Positions 57,064-64,000 of a stretch of 64,000 bases of DNA are shown one piece after another. The position numbers and the translations under genes were made by a program. The DNA is from Streptomyces sp. NBC_01716 (GTDB lineage: Bacteria > Actinomycetota > Actinomycetes > Streptomycetales > Streptomycetaceae). Every line of letters begins with the position of its first letter. Positions within the stretch are counted from its first letter, which is position 1. The notes below the pieces were generated by a model. That model did no database searches and had not been told where the DNA came from. It worked only from the letters and a program-made list of their open reading frames with translations. The stretch lies in assembly GCF_036248275.1 (NCBI RefSeq), contig NZ_CP109181.1:3472001-3536000 (forward strand), read 5' to 3'.

Positions 57064-57614
57064 CTGAGAAGCCCCTTCATCTCGATCAACGGCAGCGCCT
57101 TGAGCGCCGCTTCCTCCGCCTCGCGGGCGGCCTCCTCCGCGTTGACCCCGAGCTTGGAACTCTGGATCTTCTGGTGGAGCTTGAGGATGGAGTCCATCAG
57201 CATTTCCGGCCGCGGCGGGCAGCCCGGCAGGTAGATGTCGACAGGGACGACATGGTCGACGCCCTGGACGATCGCGTAGTTGTTGAACATCCCGCCGGAC
57301 GACGCGCAAACCCCCATGGAGATGACCCACTTGGGATTGGGCATCTGGTCGTAGACCTGCCTCAGGACGGGCGCCATCTTCTGGCTCACCCGTCCCGCGA
57401 CGATCATCAGGTCCGCCTGGCGCGGCGAACCGCGGAAGACCTCCATGCCGAACCGAGCCAGGTCGTACCGGCCGGCGCCCGTCGTCATCATCTCGATGGC
57501 GCAGCAGGCGAGGCCGAAGGTCGCCGGAAAGACGGACGACTTGCGCACCCAGCCCGCGGCCTGCTCGACGGTGGTCAGCAGAAATCCGCTCGGCAGCTTC
57601 TCTTCGAGTCCCAT
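57060..57614 (-). CDS. nuoB: NADH-quinone oxidoreductase subunit B
   Basis: A 184-residue subunit holding cluster N2. Ligands appear in [20 protein letters not shown] and [26 protein letters not shown] is also diagnostic. The start is ATG at 57614 ([10 protein letters not shown]), 19 bases after nuoA; the frame upstream is non-homologous. The compact ends contrast with the long tails of NuoB2. Confidence 0.97.
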   Translation of the reverse strand: MGLEEKLPSGFLLTTVEQAAGWVRKSSVFPATFGLACCAIEMMTTGAGRYDLARFGMEVFRGSPRQADLMIVAGRVSQKMAPVLRQVYDQMPNPKWVISMGVCASSGGMFNNYAIVQGVDHVVPVDIYLPGCPPRPEMLMDSILKLHQKIQSSKLGVNAEEAAREAEEAALKALPLIEMKGLLR

Positions 57615-57633
57615 TGGTTGCCCCTCCGCGCCT

Positions 57634-57993
57634 TTAGTCCCATTCCAGACCGCCGCGCCGCCACACATACGCGTAGGCGACGAAGACGGTGAGCACGAAG
57701 AGCAGCATCTCCACGAGCCCGAAAAGCCCCAGTGCGTCGAAGGTGACGGCCCAGGGGTAAAGGAAGACGACCTCGATGTCGAAAATGATGAAGAGCATCG
57801 CCGTCAGGTAGTACTTGATCGGAAAGCGGCCACCTCCGGCCGGCGTGGGAGTGGGCTCGATGCCGCACTCGTACGCTTCGAGTTTTGCCCGGTTGTACCT
57901 TTTCGGGCCGATAAGCGTGGCCGCCACCACGGAGAAGATCGCAAACGCGGCACCGAGAGCGCCGAGCACGAGGATTGGCGCGTAGGCATTCAC
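57634..57993 (-). CDS. nuoA: NADH-quinone oxidoreductase subunit A
   Basis: A 119-residue three-helix subunit, first gene of the 14-gene nuoA-N operon. It has the conserved loop [12 protein letters not shown] and [27 protein letters not shown]. The start is GTG at 57993 ([11 protein letters not shown]), with GGAGCGAGGAGC just upstream, and matches the usual length of the family. A Rex-type operator lies about 80 bases before the start, so the operon is probably tuned to the NADH/NAD+ ratio. Confidence 0.96.
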   Translation of the reverse strand: MNAYAPILVLGALGAAFAIFSVVAATLIGPKRYNRAKLEAYECGIEPTPTPAGGGRFPIKYYLTAMLFIIFDIEVVFLYPWAVTFDALGLFGLVEMLLFVLTVFVAYAYVWRRGGLEWD

Positions 57994-58074
57994 GCTCCTC
58001 GCTCCTTCCAGTCGTCCCTGACCGTTGGTCCTCAACCGAGCTTCTGTCTCGCCGCCCCACGAAGATCACGCGTA

Positions 58075-58090
58075 TGTGAGGCAGTTCACA
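58075..58090. promoter_or_regulatory. Rex operator (ROP) candidate upstream of nuoA
   Basis: TGTGAGGCAGTTCACA differs from the S. coelicolor Rex site pattern TGTGAA-N4-TTCACA at a single half-site base. Rex is a repressor released by NADH, and regulation of nuoA-N by Rex has been reported in S. coelicolor. The site is about 80 bases upstream of the nuoA start, a suitable promoter position. Confidence 0.8.
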
Positions 58091-58093
58091 AGC

Positions 58094-58787
58094 CGGACTG
58101 TCCCGCATCCTATGCCTCCCGGTCTGTGATCTGCGACACGGGGTGGGACAAGGAGTTTGTGATCTCCACCACCCGACGATCGATCATGCGCCGAAAGGCC
58201 GGTCGATCTTCGAACGGGCAGCGTCCGATCGGTCACTTGAGGTAACAATGCGGAGAGTCACCGCTGGTCGGAGGCCATGCGGCTCTATCAAGACAACGCG
58301 GAGAGCGGCAAATTGGAGATGAACGCGGGCGGGTGATAGGCGCGCCCTCCACCCGCCAGGGGGAGGCCGCGGGACGGAGGGGGACGGGGGTGCGAACGGG
58401 CGCGGACGCGGTCGGCCGGAGCGACCGGATGCGGACCGCGTGCACGTGTTCACGAGCGCGCGTCCGCGAGCCCGCGGCATTCCGCCCGGCATCCCGTCCG
58501 CCATTCCGTCCGGCATTGCGCGCGTTCACCATTCTGTGACCTGCGCCACTGCGCTCAACCTTCTCGAAAGTGGGGCTTGGCCACCGAAGCGAACGGATGG
58601 TAGGCAGCGGGCAATCCGGGCGATTCACCGAAACCCTCTGATCACAGCCATGATCACGAGTGCCCCTTATGCCCGTTACGGCGTCAATAAGGGCCGCCGC
58701 TAAGCGGATTGATCTATTCCGAACGTAACTGTGGCGCAACACACGTTTCTTGAAGGGAACCCAAAAGCCCTGATAGCGATTGTCCTC
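58094..58787. other. Long divergent intergenic region, nuoA to NlpC/P60 gene
   Basis: No supported gene lies in about 690 bases. Two direct copies of TGATCAC (58639-58645 and 58651-58657) are followed by a nested hairpin: CCCTTAT with ATAAGGG, enclosing GCC and GGC, across 58664-58693. The part from about 58600 is less GC-rich. It probably holds the promoter and a long leader for the cell-wall hydrolase. I looked for the ydaO cyclic di-AMP riboswitch common before such genes and did not recognise it. Confidence 0.5.
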
Positions 58788-59609
58788 ATGTCCCACACCG
58801 CTCACATACCCAGCCACCGGAAGCCCCGCCGAGGCGCGTCGAAAACCGCGATCCGGTCCGGAGTTGCCGGTGGCGTCCTCAGCACCATCGCGCTGGCTGG
58901 TGCCGCCGCTCCGGCCAACGCCGAGCCGGTGACCGAGACCATCGAGATGCCCACGCTCACCTCCGGCATCGCGGGCGCCGTCGCGCGGTCCGCCGAGGCC
59001 ACCCAGCAGGTCGCGGCCGACCTCGACCTCCAGGCCCAGGAGAACGCCGCGGCGACCCACGCCGCGAAGGTGGCCAAGAAGACCAAGGCCGAAGCGGAGC
59101 GCAAGGCCGAGGCAGCGGCGAAGGAGAAGGCCGCAGAGGCCGCCCGCGCCAAGGCGGCGGCCGAGGAGCGTGCCTCACGCTCCGAGGAGCGGACGACGCT
59201 CTCCGCCCCCTCCGGCTCCTCCTCGGGGGCCTCCCAGGGCACCACGCAGGCGACCGGCTCGGCGGCGGCCGTGCTGGCCTTCGCGCGCGCCCAGGTCGGC
59301 GACGCGTACGTCCTCGGCTCCAACGGCCCCGACTCATGGGACTGTTCCAGCCTCGTCCAGGCCGCGTACCGCCAGATCGGCGTCGACCTGCCGCGCACCT
59401 CGCAGCCGCAGTCGACCTCCGGCACCCAGGTCTCCCTGGACAACCTCCAGCCCGGCGACATCCTTTACTGGGGCGGCGCGGGCAGCGCGTACCACGTGGC
59501 GATCTACTCCGGCGGCGGCAAGTTCATCGGCGCGCAGAACTCCGGTACGGGCGTCGTCGAGAAGACGCTGGACTGGGACCCGCCGAGCGGCGCCGTCCGT
59601 CTCCTCTGA
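58788..59609 (+). CDS. Secreted NlpC/P60 (C40) peptidoglycan endopeptidase
   Basis: A 273-residue cell-wall hydrolase. The signal peptide follows a long basic N-terminus (hydrophobic core VLSTIALAGAAAPANA near residues 28-43). A helical, Ala/Glu/Lys-rich segment (about 60-130, coiled-coil-like) and a Ser/Gly linker precede the C-terminal NlpC/P60 domain (about 165-273). The catalytic Cys is in WDCSSLVQAAYRQIGVDLPRTS, and the His in AYHVAIYSGGGKFIGA. It likely cuts stem peptides during growth or spore development. The start is ATG at 58788 (MSHTAHIPSH); the longer frame has no signal logic. Confidence 0.9.
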   Translation: MSHTAHIPSHRKPRRGASKTAIRSGVAGGVLSTIALAGAAAPANAEPVTETIEMPTLTSGIAGAVARSAEATQQVAADLDLQAQENAAATHAAKVAKKTKAEAERKAEAAAKEKAAEAARAKAAAEERASRSEERTTLSAPSGSSSGASQGTTQATGSAAAVLAFARAQVGDAYVLGSNGPDSWDCSSLVQAAYRQIGVDLPRTSQPQSTSGTQVSLDNLQPGDILYWGGAGSAYHVAIYSGGGKFIGAQNSGTGVVEKTLDWDPPSGAVRLL

Positions 59610-59633
59610 CTCCTCCGACCGACCGATGCCCCG

Positions 59634-59663
59634 GCGCACAAGGGCGGTTCGGGGCTTGTGCCC
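59634..59663 (+). terminator. Probable terminator after the NlpC/P60 gene
   Basis: GCACAAG (59636-59642) and CTTGTGC (59655-59661) pair, flanked by further G/C pairs. It lies 25 bases after the stop codon, before the lysozyme-like gene. Confidence 0.45.
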
Positions 59664-59760
59664 CAACAGGCCGCGCGGACCGAGGGTCCGGCGTGAGTGC
59701 GCCGGCGGCATCGCGGGCATCGGACAGGTATCTCCCCCCACCGCGCAGGAGGCACCACCG

Positions 59761-60321
59761 ATGACCGTCAAGGGCGTCGACGTCGCGTCGTACCAGAGCT
59801 CGTCCTTCGCCACGAAGGGCCTCGCCTTCGCCATCGTCAAGGCCACCGAAGGCACCTCGTACATCAATCCCAGGATGACCGCGCAGGCCGCGCACGCGCG
59901 CGAGGCCGGACTGGTCGTCGGCTTCTACCACTTCCTGCGGCCCGGCAGCGTGAAGGCACAGGCGAAGTACTTCGTGGACAAGGCCGGCGAGCGCGCGGGC
60001 GACCCGCTGTTCGCCGACTGGGAGGACGCGGACGTCTCGTGCGCGTCCAAGGACGCATTCCTGGCGGAGGTCCAGCGGCTGCGGGGCACGAAGCACCGCG
60101 TCGGGCTGTACTGCAACCGCGACTTCTGGCTCAACCGCGACACCACGAGCGAGGCGGGCGACGCGCTGTGGATCGCGGACTACGTGACCCCGGGCAAGCC
60201 CCGTATCAAAGCCGCGTGGAAGTTCCACCAGTACACGGACACCCCGCTGGACACGAACGTCGGCAGGTTCGCCGACGCCGCCGCCCTGCGCACGTGGGCC
60301 AAGGGCGACGGCGCGGAGTGA
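59761..60321 (+). CDS. GH25-type muramidase without signal peptide
   Basis: A 186-residue glycoside hydrolase family 25 (Cellosyl-type) domain, which cleaves the MurNAc-GlcNAc bond of peptidoglycan. It starts directly with the barrel motif GVDVASYQ; KATEGTSYINPR, GFYHFLRPG, the acidic FADWEDAD (catalytic Asp/Glu region), and KFHQYTDTP follow. The RBS GGAGG lies before the ATG at 59761. The coding frame could be read upstream, but that part is shadow sequence. No signal peptide is seen, so export would need another route, or the enzyme acts on lysis. Confidence 0.85.
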   Translation: MTVKGVDVASYQSSSFATKGLAFAIVKATEGTSYINPRMTAQAAHAREAGLVVGFYHFLRPGSVKAQAKYFVDKAGERAGDPLFADWEDADVSCASKDAFLAEVQRLRGTKHRVGLYCNRDFWLNRDTTSEAGDALWIADYVTPGKPRIKAAWKFHQYTDTPLDTNVGRFADAAALRTWAKGDGAE

Positions 60322-60327
60322 GCCCCG

Positions 60328-61611
60328 TTACGACTTGGGCGCGACCTTGCTCAGACCGTTGATGATGCGGTCCATCGCGTCGCCGCCCGTCGGGTCGGTC
60401 AGATTCGCCAGCATCTTCAGCGTGAACTTCATCAGCAGCGGATGCGTGAGCCCGCGCTGCGTCGCGATCTTCATGACCTTGGGGTTGCCGATCAGCTTCA
60501 CGAAGGCGCGGCCCAGCGAGTAGTAGCCGCCGTAGGTGTCCTTGAGGACCCGCGGATAGCGCTGGAGCGCCATCTCGCGCTGCCCCGGGGTCTGCCGGGA
60601 CTGCGCCTGCACGATGACGTCCGCCGCGATCTGGCCGGACTCCATGGCGTACGCGATGCCCTCGCCGTTGAACGGGTTGACCAGACCGCCCGCGTCACCG
60701 ACCAGCAGCAGGCCCTTGGTGTAGTGCGGCTGCCGGTTGAAGGCCATCGGCAGCGCGGCGCCGCGGATGGGCATCGTCATGTTCTCGGGCGTGTAGCCCC
60801 AGTCCTCCGGCATCGAAGCGCACCACGCCTTGAGCACCTCGCGCCAGTCCAGCTCCCGGAACGCGGACGACGAATTGAGAATGCCCAGGCCGACGTTGGA
60901 CGTGCCGTCGCCCATGCCGAAGATCCACCCGTAGCCGGGCAGCAGCCGGTCCTGCGGCCCGCGCCGGTCCCACAGCTCCAGCCACGACTCCAGGTAGTCG
61001 TCGTCGTGCCGGGGCGAGGTGAAGTACGTACGGACCGCGACGCCCATCGGCCGGTCCTCGCGCCGGTGGAGCCCCATCGCGAGCGAGAGCCGCGTGGAGT
61101 TGCCGTCCGCCGCGACGACGAGCGGGGCGTGGAAGGTGACGGGCGTCTTCTCCTCGCCCATACGGGCGTTGACGCCGGTGATCCGGCCGGTGCGCGGGTC
61201 GACGATCGGCGCGCCGACGTTGCAGCGCTCGTGCAGCCGCGCGCCGGCCTTCTGCGCCTGCCGGGCCAGCTGCTCGTCGAAGTCGTCGCGCTTGCGGACG
61301 AGTCCGTAGTCCGGATAGCTGGCCAGATCGGGCCAGTCGAGCTGGAGCCGTACGCCGCCGCCGATGATCCGCAGCCCCTTGTTACGGAGCCAGCCCGCCT
61401 CTTCGGAGATGTCGATGCCCATACCCACCAGCTGCTTGGTGGCGCGCGGGGTGAGCCCGTCGCCGCAGACCTTCTCGCGCGGGAACGCGGTCTTCTCCAG
61501 GAGCAGCACGTCCAGGCCCGACTTGGCGAGGTGGTACGCCGTGGTGGAACCGGCCGGGCCGGCCCCGACGACGATCACGTCCGCGGTGTGTTCGGAGAGG
61601 GGCTCGGTCAC
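60328..61611 (-). CDS. menJ: Geranylgeranyl reductase family FAD protein, MenJ-like
   Basis: A 427-residue flavoprotein with N-terminal FAD site VIVVGAGPAGSTTAYHLAKSG and DVLLLEKTAFPREKVCGDGLTPRA, and a second FAD segment LLLVGDAGGLVNPFNGEGIAYAMESG. This is the geranylgeranyl reductase branch that saturates isoprenoid double bonds. The nearest described role in actinobacteria is MenJ, which reduces one double bond of the menaquinone side chain. MenG and MqnC lie close by, which fits. The ATG at 61611 begins MTEPLSEHTADV. The symbol is by analogy to the mycobacterial gene. Confidence 0.8.
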   Translation of the reverse strand: MTEPLSEHTADVIVVGAGPAGSTTAYHLAKSGLDVLLLEKTAFPREKVCGDGLTPRATKQLVGMGIDISEEAGWLRNKGLRIIGGGVRLQLDWPDLASYPDYGLVRKRDDFDEQLARQAQKAGARLHERCNVGAPIVDPRTGRITGVNARMGEEKTPVTFHAPLVVAADGNSTRLSLAMGLHRREDRPMGVAVRTYFTSPRHDDDYLESWLELWDRRGPQDRLLPGYGWIFGMGDGTSNVGLGILNSSSAFRELDWREVLKAWCASMPEDWGYTPENMTMPIRGAALPMAFNRQPHYTKGLLLVGDAGGLVNPFNGEGIAYAMESGQIAADVIVQAQSRQTPGQREMALQRYPRVLKDTYGGYYSLGRAFVKLIGNPKVMKIATQRGLTHPLLMKFTLKMLANLTDPTGGDAMDRIINGLSKVAPKS

Positions 61612-61747
61612 AGCGGGATCTCCCGAAGCTCGTGGTACCCGGCGGGCGGGTCCCGTTCATGGCGTACCGACGGCTGTGGACATGTTCGGCACTGGACAGG
61701 TGCAGTCTATGGGTGCGTACAGATCGACAAGTTGAAGGGCTGCCCAC

Positions 61748-62272
61748 GTGAACGACATCACCCGACCGGTCCCCGTCGTGCGGCTCCGCGTTCCCGCCGA
61801 GGAGGACGCGCGCCACTGGCACCGGCTCTTCGACGATCCGGACGTGATGGAGTTCCACGGCGGCCCCGCGCCGCTCGCCGAGTACGAGGAGTTCTCCGCC
61901 CGCCAGCGCCGGCACGCCGCCGAACTCGGCTTCTGTCTCTGGACGATGCTCGACGCGAACGACGAGGTCATCGGCTTCACCGGCGCGCAGCCCTGGCCGC
62001 ACACGTCGTTCGGCCCGGTCGGCGAGATCGAGATCGGCTGGCGGCTCGGCCGGGCGTACTGGGGCAAGGGGTATGTGACAGCCGCCGCGCACGCGACGCT
62101 GGAGCGGGTACGGGCGGCGGGCGTCCCCACCGTCGTGGCGATGGTCGACGCCCGCAACAACCGCTCGGTCGCGGTCACCCGGCGCCTGGGCATGGAGCTG
62201 GAGGAGACGTTCATGACGCCGGTCGGGAAGCGGAAGGCGTACCGCTTCCGGCTCAGGCTTGAGCGACCTTGA
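61748..62272 (+). CDS. GNAT family N-acetyltransferase (RimJ/RimL-like)
   Basis: A 174-residue acetyltransferase with the fold's acetyl-CoA region in [23 protein letters not shown] and the adjacent [21 protein letters not shown], matching RimJ/RimL-type enzymes that acetylate protein N-termini or small amines. The start is GTG at 61748, after GAAGGG. Its end overlaps the convergent menG gene by 20 bases. The substrate is unknown and there is no operon partner on this strand. Confidence 0.88.
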   Translation: MNDITRPVPVVRLRVPAEEDARHWHRLFDDPDVMEFHGGPAPLAEYEEFSARQRRHAAELGFCLWTMLDANDEVIGFTGAQPWPHTSFGPVGEIEIGWRLGRAYWGKGYVTAAAHATLERVRAAGVPTVVAMVDARNNRSVAVTRRLGMELEETFMTPVGKRKAYRFRLRLERP

Positions 62273-62954
62273 CGCCTCGGTGCAGTGCCACGACCCCGCC
62301 GGTCAGATTCCGCCACGCGACCTTCGACCAGCCGGCCTTCTGGAGCAGACCGGCGAGAGCCGGCTGGTCGGGCCAGGCGCGGATGGACTCGGCGAGGTAG
62401 ACGTACGCGTCCGGGTTGGAGGACACGCTCCGTGCCACCGGCGGCAGCGCGCGCATCAGGTACTCCGTGTAGACGGTCCGGAAGGGCTCCCACGTCGGCT
62501 GGGAGAACTCACAGATCACGACCTGTCCCCCGGGTTTGGTGACCCGGTACAGCTCACGGAGCGCGCCGTCCGTGTCATGGACGTTGCGCAGGCCGAAGGA
62601 GATCGTGACGGAGTCGAAGACGTCGTCCCGGAAGGGCAGTTTCGTCGCGTCACCGGCGGTCAGCGGCAGCCAGGGGTGGCGCTTCTTGCCCTCGCGCAGC
62701 ATGCCGAGCGAGAAGTCGCACGGCACGACGTAGGCGCCGGTGGCGGCGAAGGGCATCGACGAGGTGGCGGTGCCCGCGGCGAGGTCGAGGATCTTCTGCG
62801 CGGGGCGGGCGTTCACCGCTCTCGCGACCTCCTTGCGCCAGAGCCGCGCCTGCCCCAGGGACAGCACGTCGTTGGTGAGGTCGTACTTGGCCGCCACGTC
62901 GTCGAACATCGAGGCGACTTCGTGCGGCTGCTTGTCCAGGGAGGCTCGGGTCAC
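62253..62954 (-). CDS. menG: Demethylmenaquinone methyltransferase
   Basis: A 233-residue class I SAM-dependent methyltransferase (UbiE/MenG family) that adds the final methyl group to demethylmenaquinone. The SAM site is [41 protein letters not shown] and [13 protein letters not shown] are diagnostic. The protein begins [35 protein letters not shown], as expected, from GTG at 62954. It is the third gene after mqnC and an uncharacterised gene on the same strand, which supports a menaquinone operon. Confidence 0.94.
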   Translation of the reverse strand: MTRASLDKQPHEVASMFDDVAAKYDLTNDVLSLGQARLWRKEVARAVNARPAQKILDLAAGTATSSMPFAATGAYVVPCDFSLGMLREGKKRHPWLPLTAGDATKLPFRDDVFDSVTISFGLRNVHDTDGALRELYRVTKPGGQVVICEFSQPTWEPFRTVYTEYLMRALPPVARSVSSNPDAYVYLAESIRAWPDQPALAGLLQKAGWSKVAWRNLTGGVVALHRGVKVAQA

Positions 62955-62988
62955 CCGTCCATTGAAGCAGTACGCCCCCGGCGCGGGC

Positions 62989-63660
62989 TCAGGCACGTCG
63001 GTGGACGAGGCGCCCGTCGAGGACGGTGGCCACACAACTGGCCGCGCCCGCGCGCACCAGCGCGGCGTACGGGTCACCGTCGGCCGACAGACCGGGAACG
63101 TCGAAGACTGCGAAGTCGGCCTGACGGCCATCGAAGTCCAGCGGCGGCAGCACGAAGGCCTCCTCGACCGGCCTGCCGCCCGCGAGAGGATCCAGCGCCG
63201 GCGGGCCCTGCGGATCCTCGAACCGCTCATCGACGCCGAGTCCCGAGCGCGCCACCGCGTCCGCCACCGTCTCGCGCCGGAGCCTCCCCGCGACCGCGAC
63301 GGTTCCGTGCGCCAGCATTCGCCGTACCCCGCGCCGGGCACTGGCGCCCCAGCGGCCCTCGGTCATCTCCAGCGCGGCGAGCGCGGCGCCGGTGAGCGGC
63401 TCGGTGCCCAGTTCGTCGGCCTCGCGCGGGTCGGGGTGGTAGGCCTGCTCCAGCAGTTCGGGACCGTACGGATTGCGCAGTCCCGGGGTGAGGACGCCGG
63501 GCCACCGTCGTACCCGGGCGGCGGGACGCGCCGCCGCCAGCTCCTCGTACGGGCCGACGGCCTCGATGCTCCGGCCGTCGACCAGGACGGCGCCGCCCGG
63601 CACGGGCGCGCGCCCGGCGCCGGGCAGCAGCAGGTCCGCCCGGTGAATCGTCAGTGCCAC
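62989..63660 (-). CDS. Amidohydrolase-derived protein lacking the catalytic barrel
   Basis: A 223-residue protein that resembles the two ends of an imidazolonepropionase-type amidohydrolase. The N-terminal composite half ([34 protein letters not shown]) runs to GVLTPGLRN where the metal HxH should follow, but there is none. The C-terminal half ([31 protein letters not shown], then [10 protein letters not shown]) is normal. The barrel is reduced to about 90 residues. The start is GTG at 63660, 4 bases after mqnC, and menG follows 34 bases on. Function unknown; a role in menaquinone synthesis is inferred from position only. Confidence 0.75.
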   Translation of the reverse strand: MALTIHRADLLLPGAGRAPVPGGAVLVDGRSIEAVGPYEELAAARPAARVRRWPGVLTPGLRNPYGPELLEQAYHPDPREADELGTEPLTGAALAALEMTEGRWGASARRGVRRMLAHGTVAVAGRLRRETVADAVARSGLGVDERFEDPQGPPALDPLAGGRPVEEAFVLPPLDFDGRQADFAVFDVPGLSADGDPYAALVRAGAASCVATVLDGRLVHRRA

Positions 63661-63664
63661 GCGG

Positions 63665-64000
63665 TCAGTTGGCGTCGAGCAGCTTGAGTTCGGGGTGCGC
63701 CGTGCCGCCCGCGATCGCCGTGGAGGAGATGTGCGAGACGACGCGCTCGTCGACCGGGTCGTTCGCCGGGTCGTCGTGCACGACGAGGTGCTCGTACGTC
63801 GTGGCGCGCTGCGCGGGCACCCGCCCCGACTTGCGGATCAGGTCGATGATCTCCAGCCGGTTGGAACGGTGCCTGGCGCCCGCGGAGGAGACGACGTTCT
63901 CCTCCAGCATGATCGAGCCGAGGTCGTCCGCGCCGTAGTGCAGGGAGAGTTGGCCGACCTCCTTGCCCGTGGTCAGCCAGGAGCCCTGGATGTGCGCGAC
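63665..64000 (-). CDS. mqnC: Cyclic dehypoxanthine futalosine synthase, C-terminal part
   Basis: The frame is open to base 64000, so the N-terminus with its radical-SAM cysteines is outside the window; about 111 C-terminal residues remain. SWLTTGKEVGQLSLHYGADDLGSIMLEENVVSSAGARHRSNR is the conserved end of the MqnC/MqnE radical-SAM family, and the YEHLVVHDDPANDPVDERVV tail resembles actinobacterial MqnC. The enzyme closes the spiro ring in the futalosine route to menaquinone. MqnE is the alternative but fits less well. It heads the operon with the barrel-less protein and menG. Confidence 0.8.
   Translation of the reverse strand, partial: VAHIQGSWLTTGKEVGQLSLHYGADDLGSIMLEENVVSSAGARHRSNRLEIIDLIRKSGRVPAQRATTYEHLVVHDDPANDPVDERVVSHISSTAIAGGTAHPELKLLDAN

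Noticed and set aside
58094..58787. ydaO-type cyclic di-AMP riboswitch before the cell-wall hydrolase
   Set aside because: This was expected from related genes, but the conserved segments could not be recognised by eye. It is not called, although a computed search could still find a diverged copy.
62253..62272. Frameshift or misassembly where the GNAT and menG genes overlap
   Set aside because: Both proteins have normal C-termini, and a 20-base convergent overlap is common in compact Streptomyces DNA.

Overview
The window is chromosomal DNA of a Streptomyces or close relative. The DNA is very GC-rich with G/C third codon positions. GTG starts are common and genes in operons often overlap as ATGA or GTGA. 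Several proteins are typical of the genus, including a secreted M28 peptidase very like the S. griseus aminopeptidase. From memory, the gene order from aspC through rpmG, two nuo clusters and menG/mqnC matches the conserved core of the S. coelicolor chromosome. I could not check this by alignment.

Layout. 1-8.4 kb: an aspC fragment, adenosine deaminase, a TetR/oxidoreductase divergent pair with a clear operator, murB, an MFS exporter with its own TetR regulator, a two-gene MaoC-type dehydratase pair and rpmG. 8.5-11.2 kb: tRNA-Met and tRNA-Thr, an amidohydrolase-fold protein that has lost catalytic residues, an NmrA-like protein and tRNA-Tyr. 11.3-15.5 kb: yajQ, alkB, small membrane proteins, an APC permease and htpX. 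15.7-25.4 kb (minus strand): a second, partial complex I cluster, nuoA2-B2-C2-H2-I2-J2-K2-L2-M2-N2, with no nuoD, E, F or G. 25.7-29.3 kb: two paralogous sensor kinases and one LuxR-type response regulator. 29.6-32.6 kb: korAB, a ferredoxin-dependent 2-oxoacid oxidoreductase. 32.8-42 kb: RarD permease, a CGNR regulator with a promoter-embedded operator, secreted aminopeptidase, an ABC exporter with a LolA-like protein, a polyprenyl diphosphate synthase and fumarylacetoacetase. 42.1-58.0 kb (minus strand): the complete 14-gene nuoA-N operon with a Rex-type operator upstream. 58.8-64 kb: two peptidoglycan hydrolases, a MenJ-like reductase, a GNAT acetyltransferase, and a futalosine-menaquinone operon (mqnC, an uncharacterised gene, menG).

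The main theme is respiration. The full NADH:menaquinone oxidoreductase lies beside genes that make and tailor menaquinone: polyprenyl synthase, MenJ-like reductase, MqnC and MenG. The partial Nuo2 complex keeps the membrane pump subunits and the NuoB/NuoI iron-sulfur ligands. It lacks the NADH-oxidising module and the quinone-site subunit NuoD, and it sits next to korAB, a source of reduced ferredoxin. It is the best candidate here for an incompletely described system. No CRISPR array, prophage, transposase or insertion sequence was seen.
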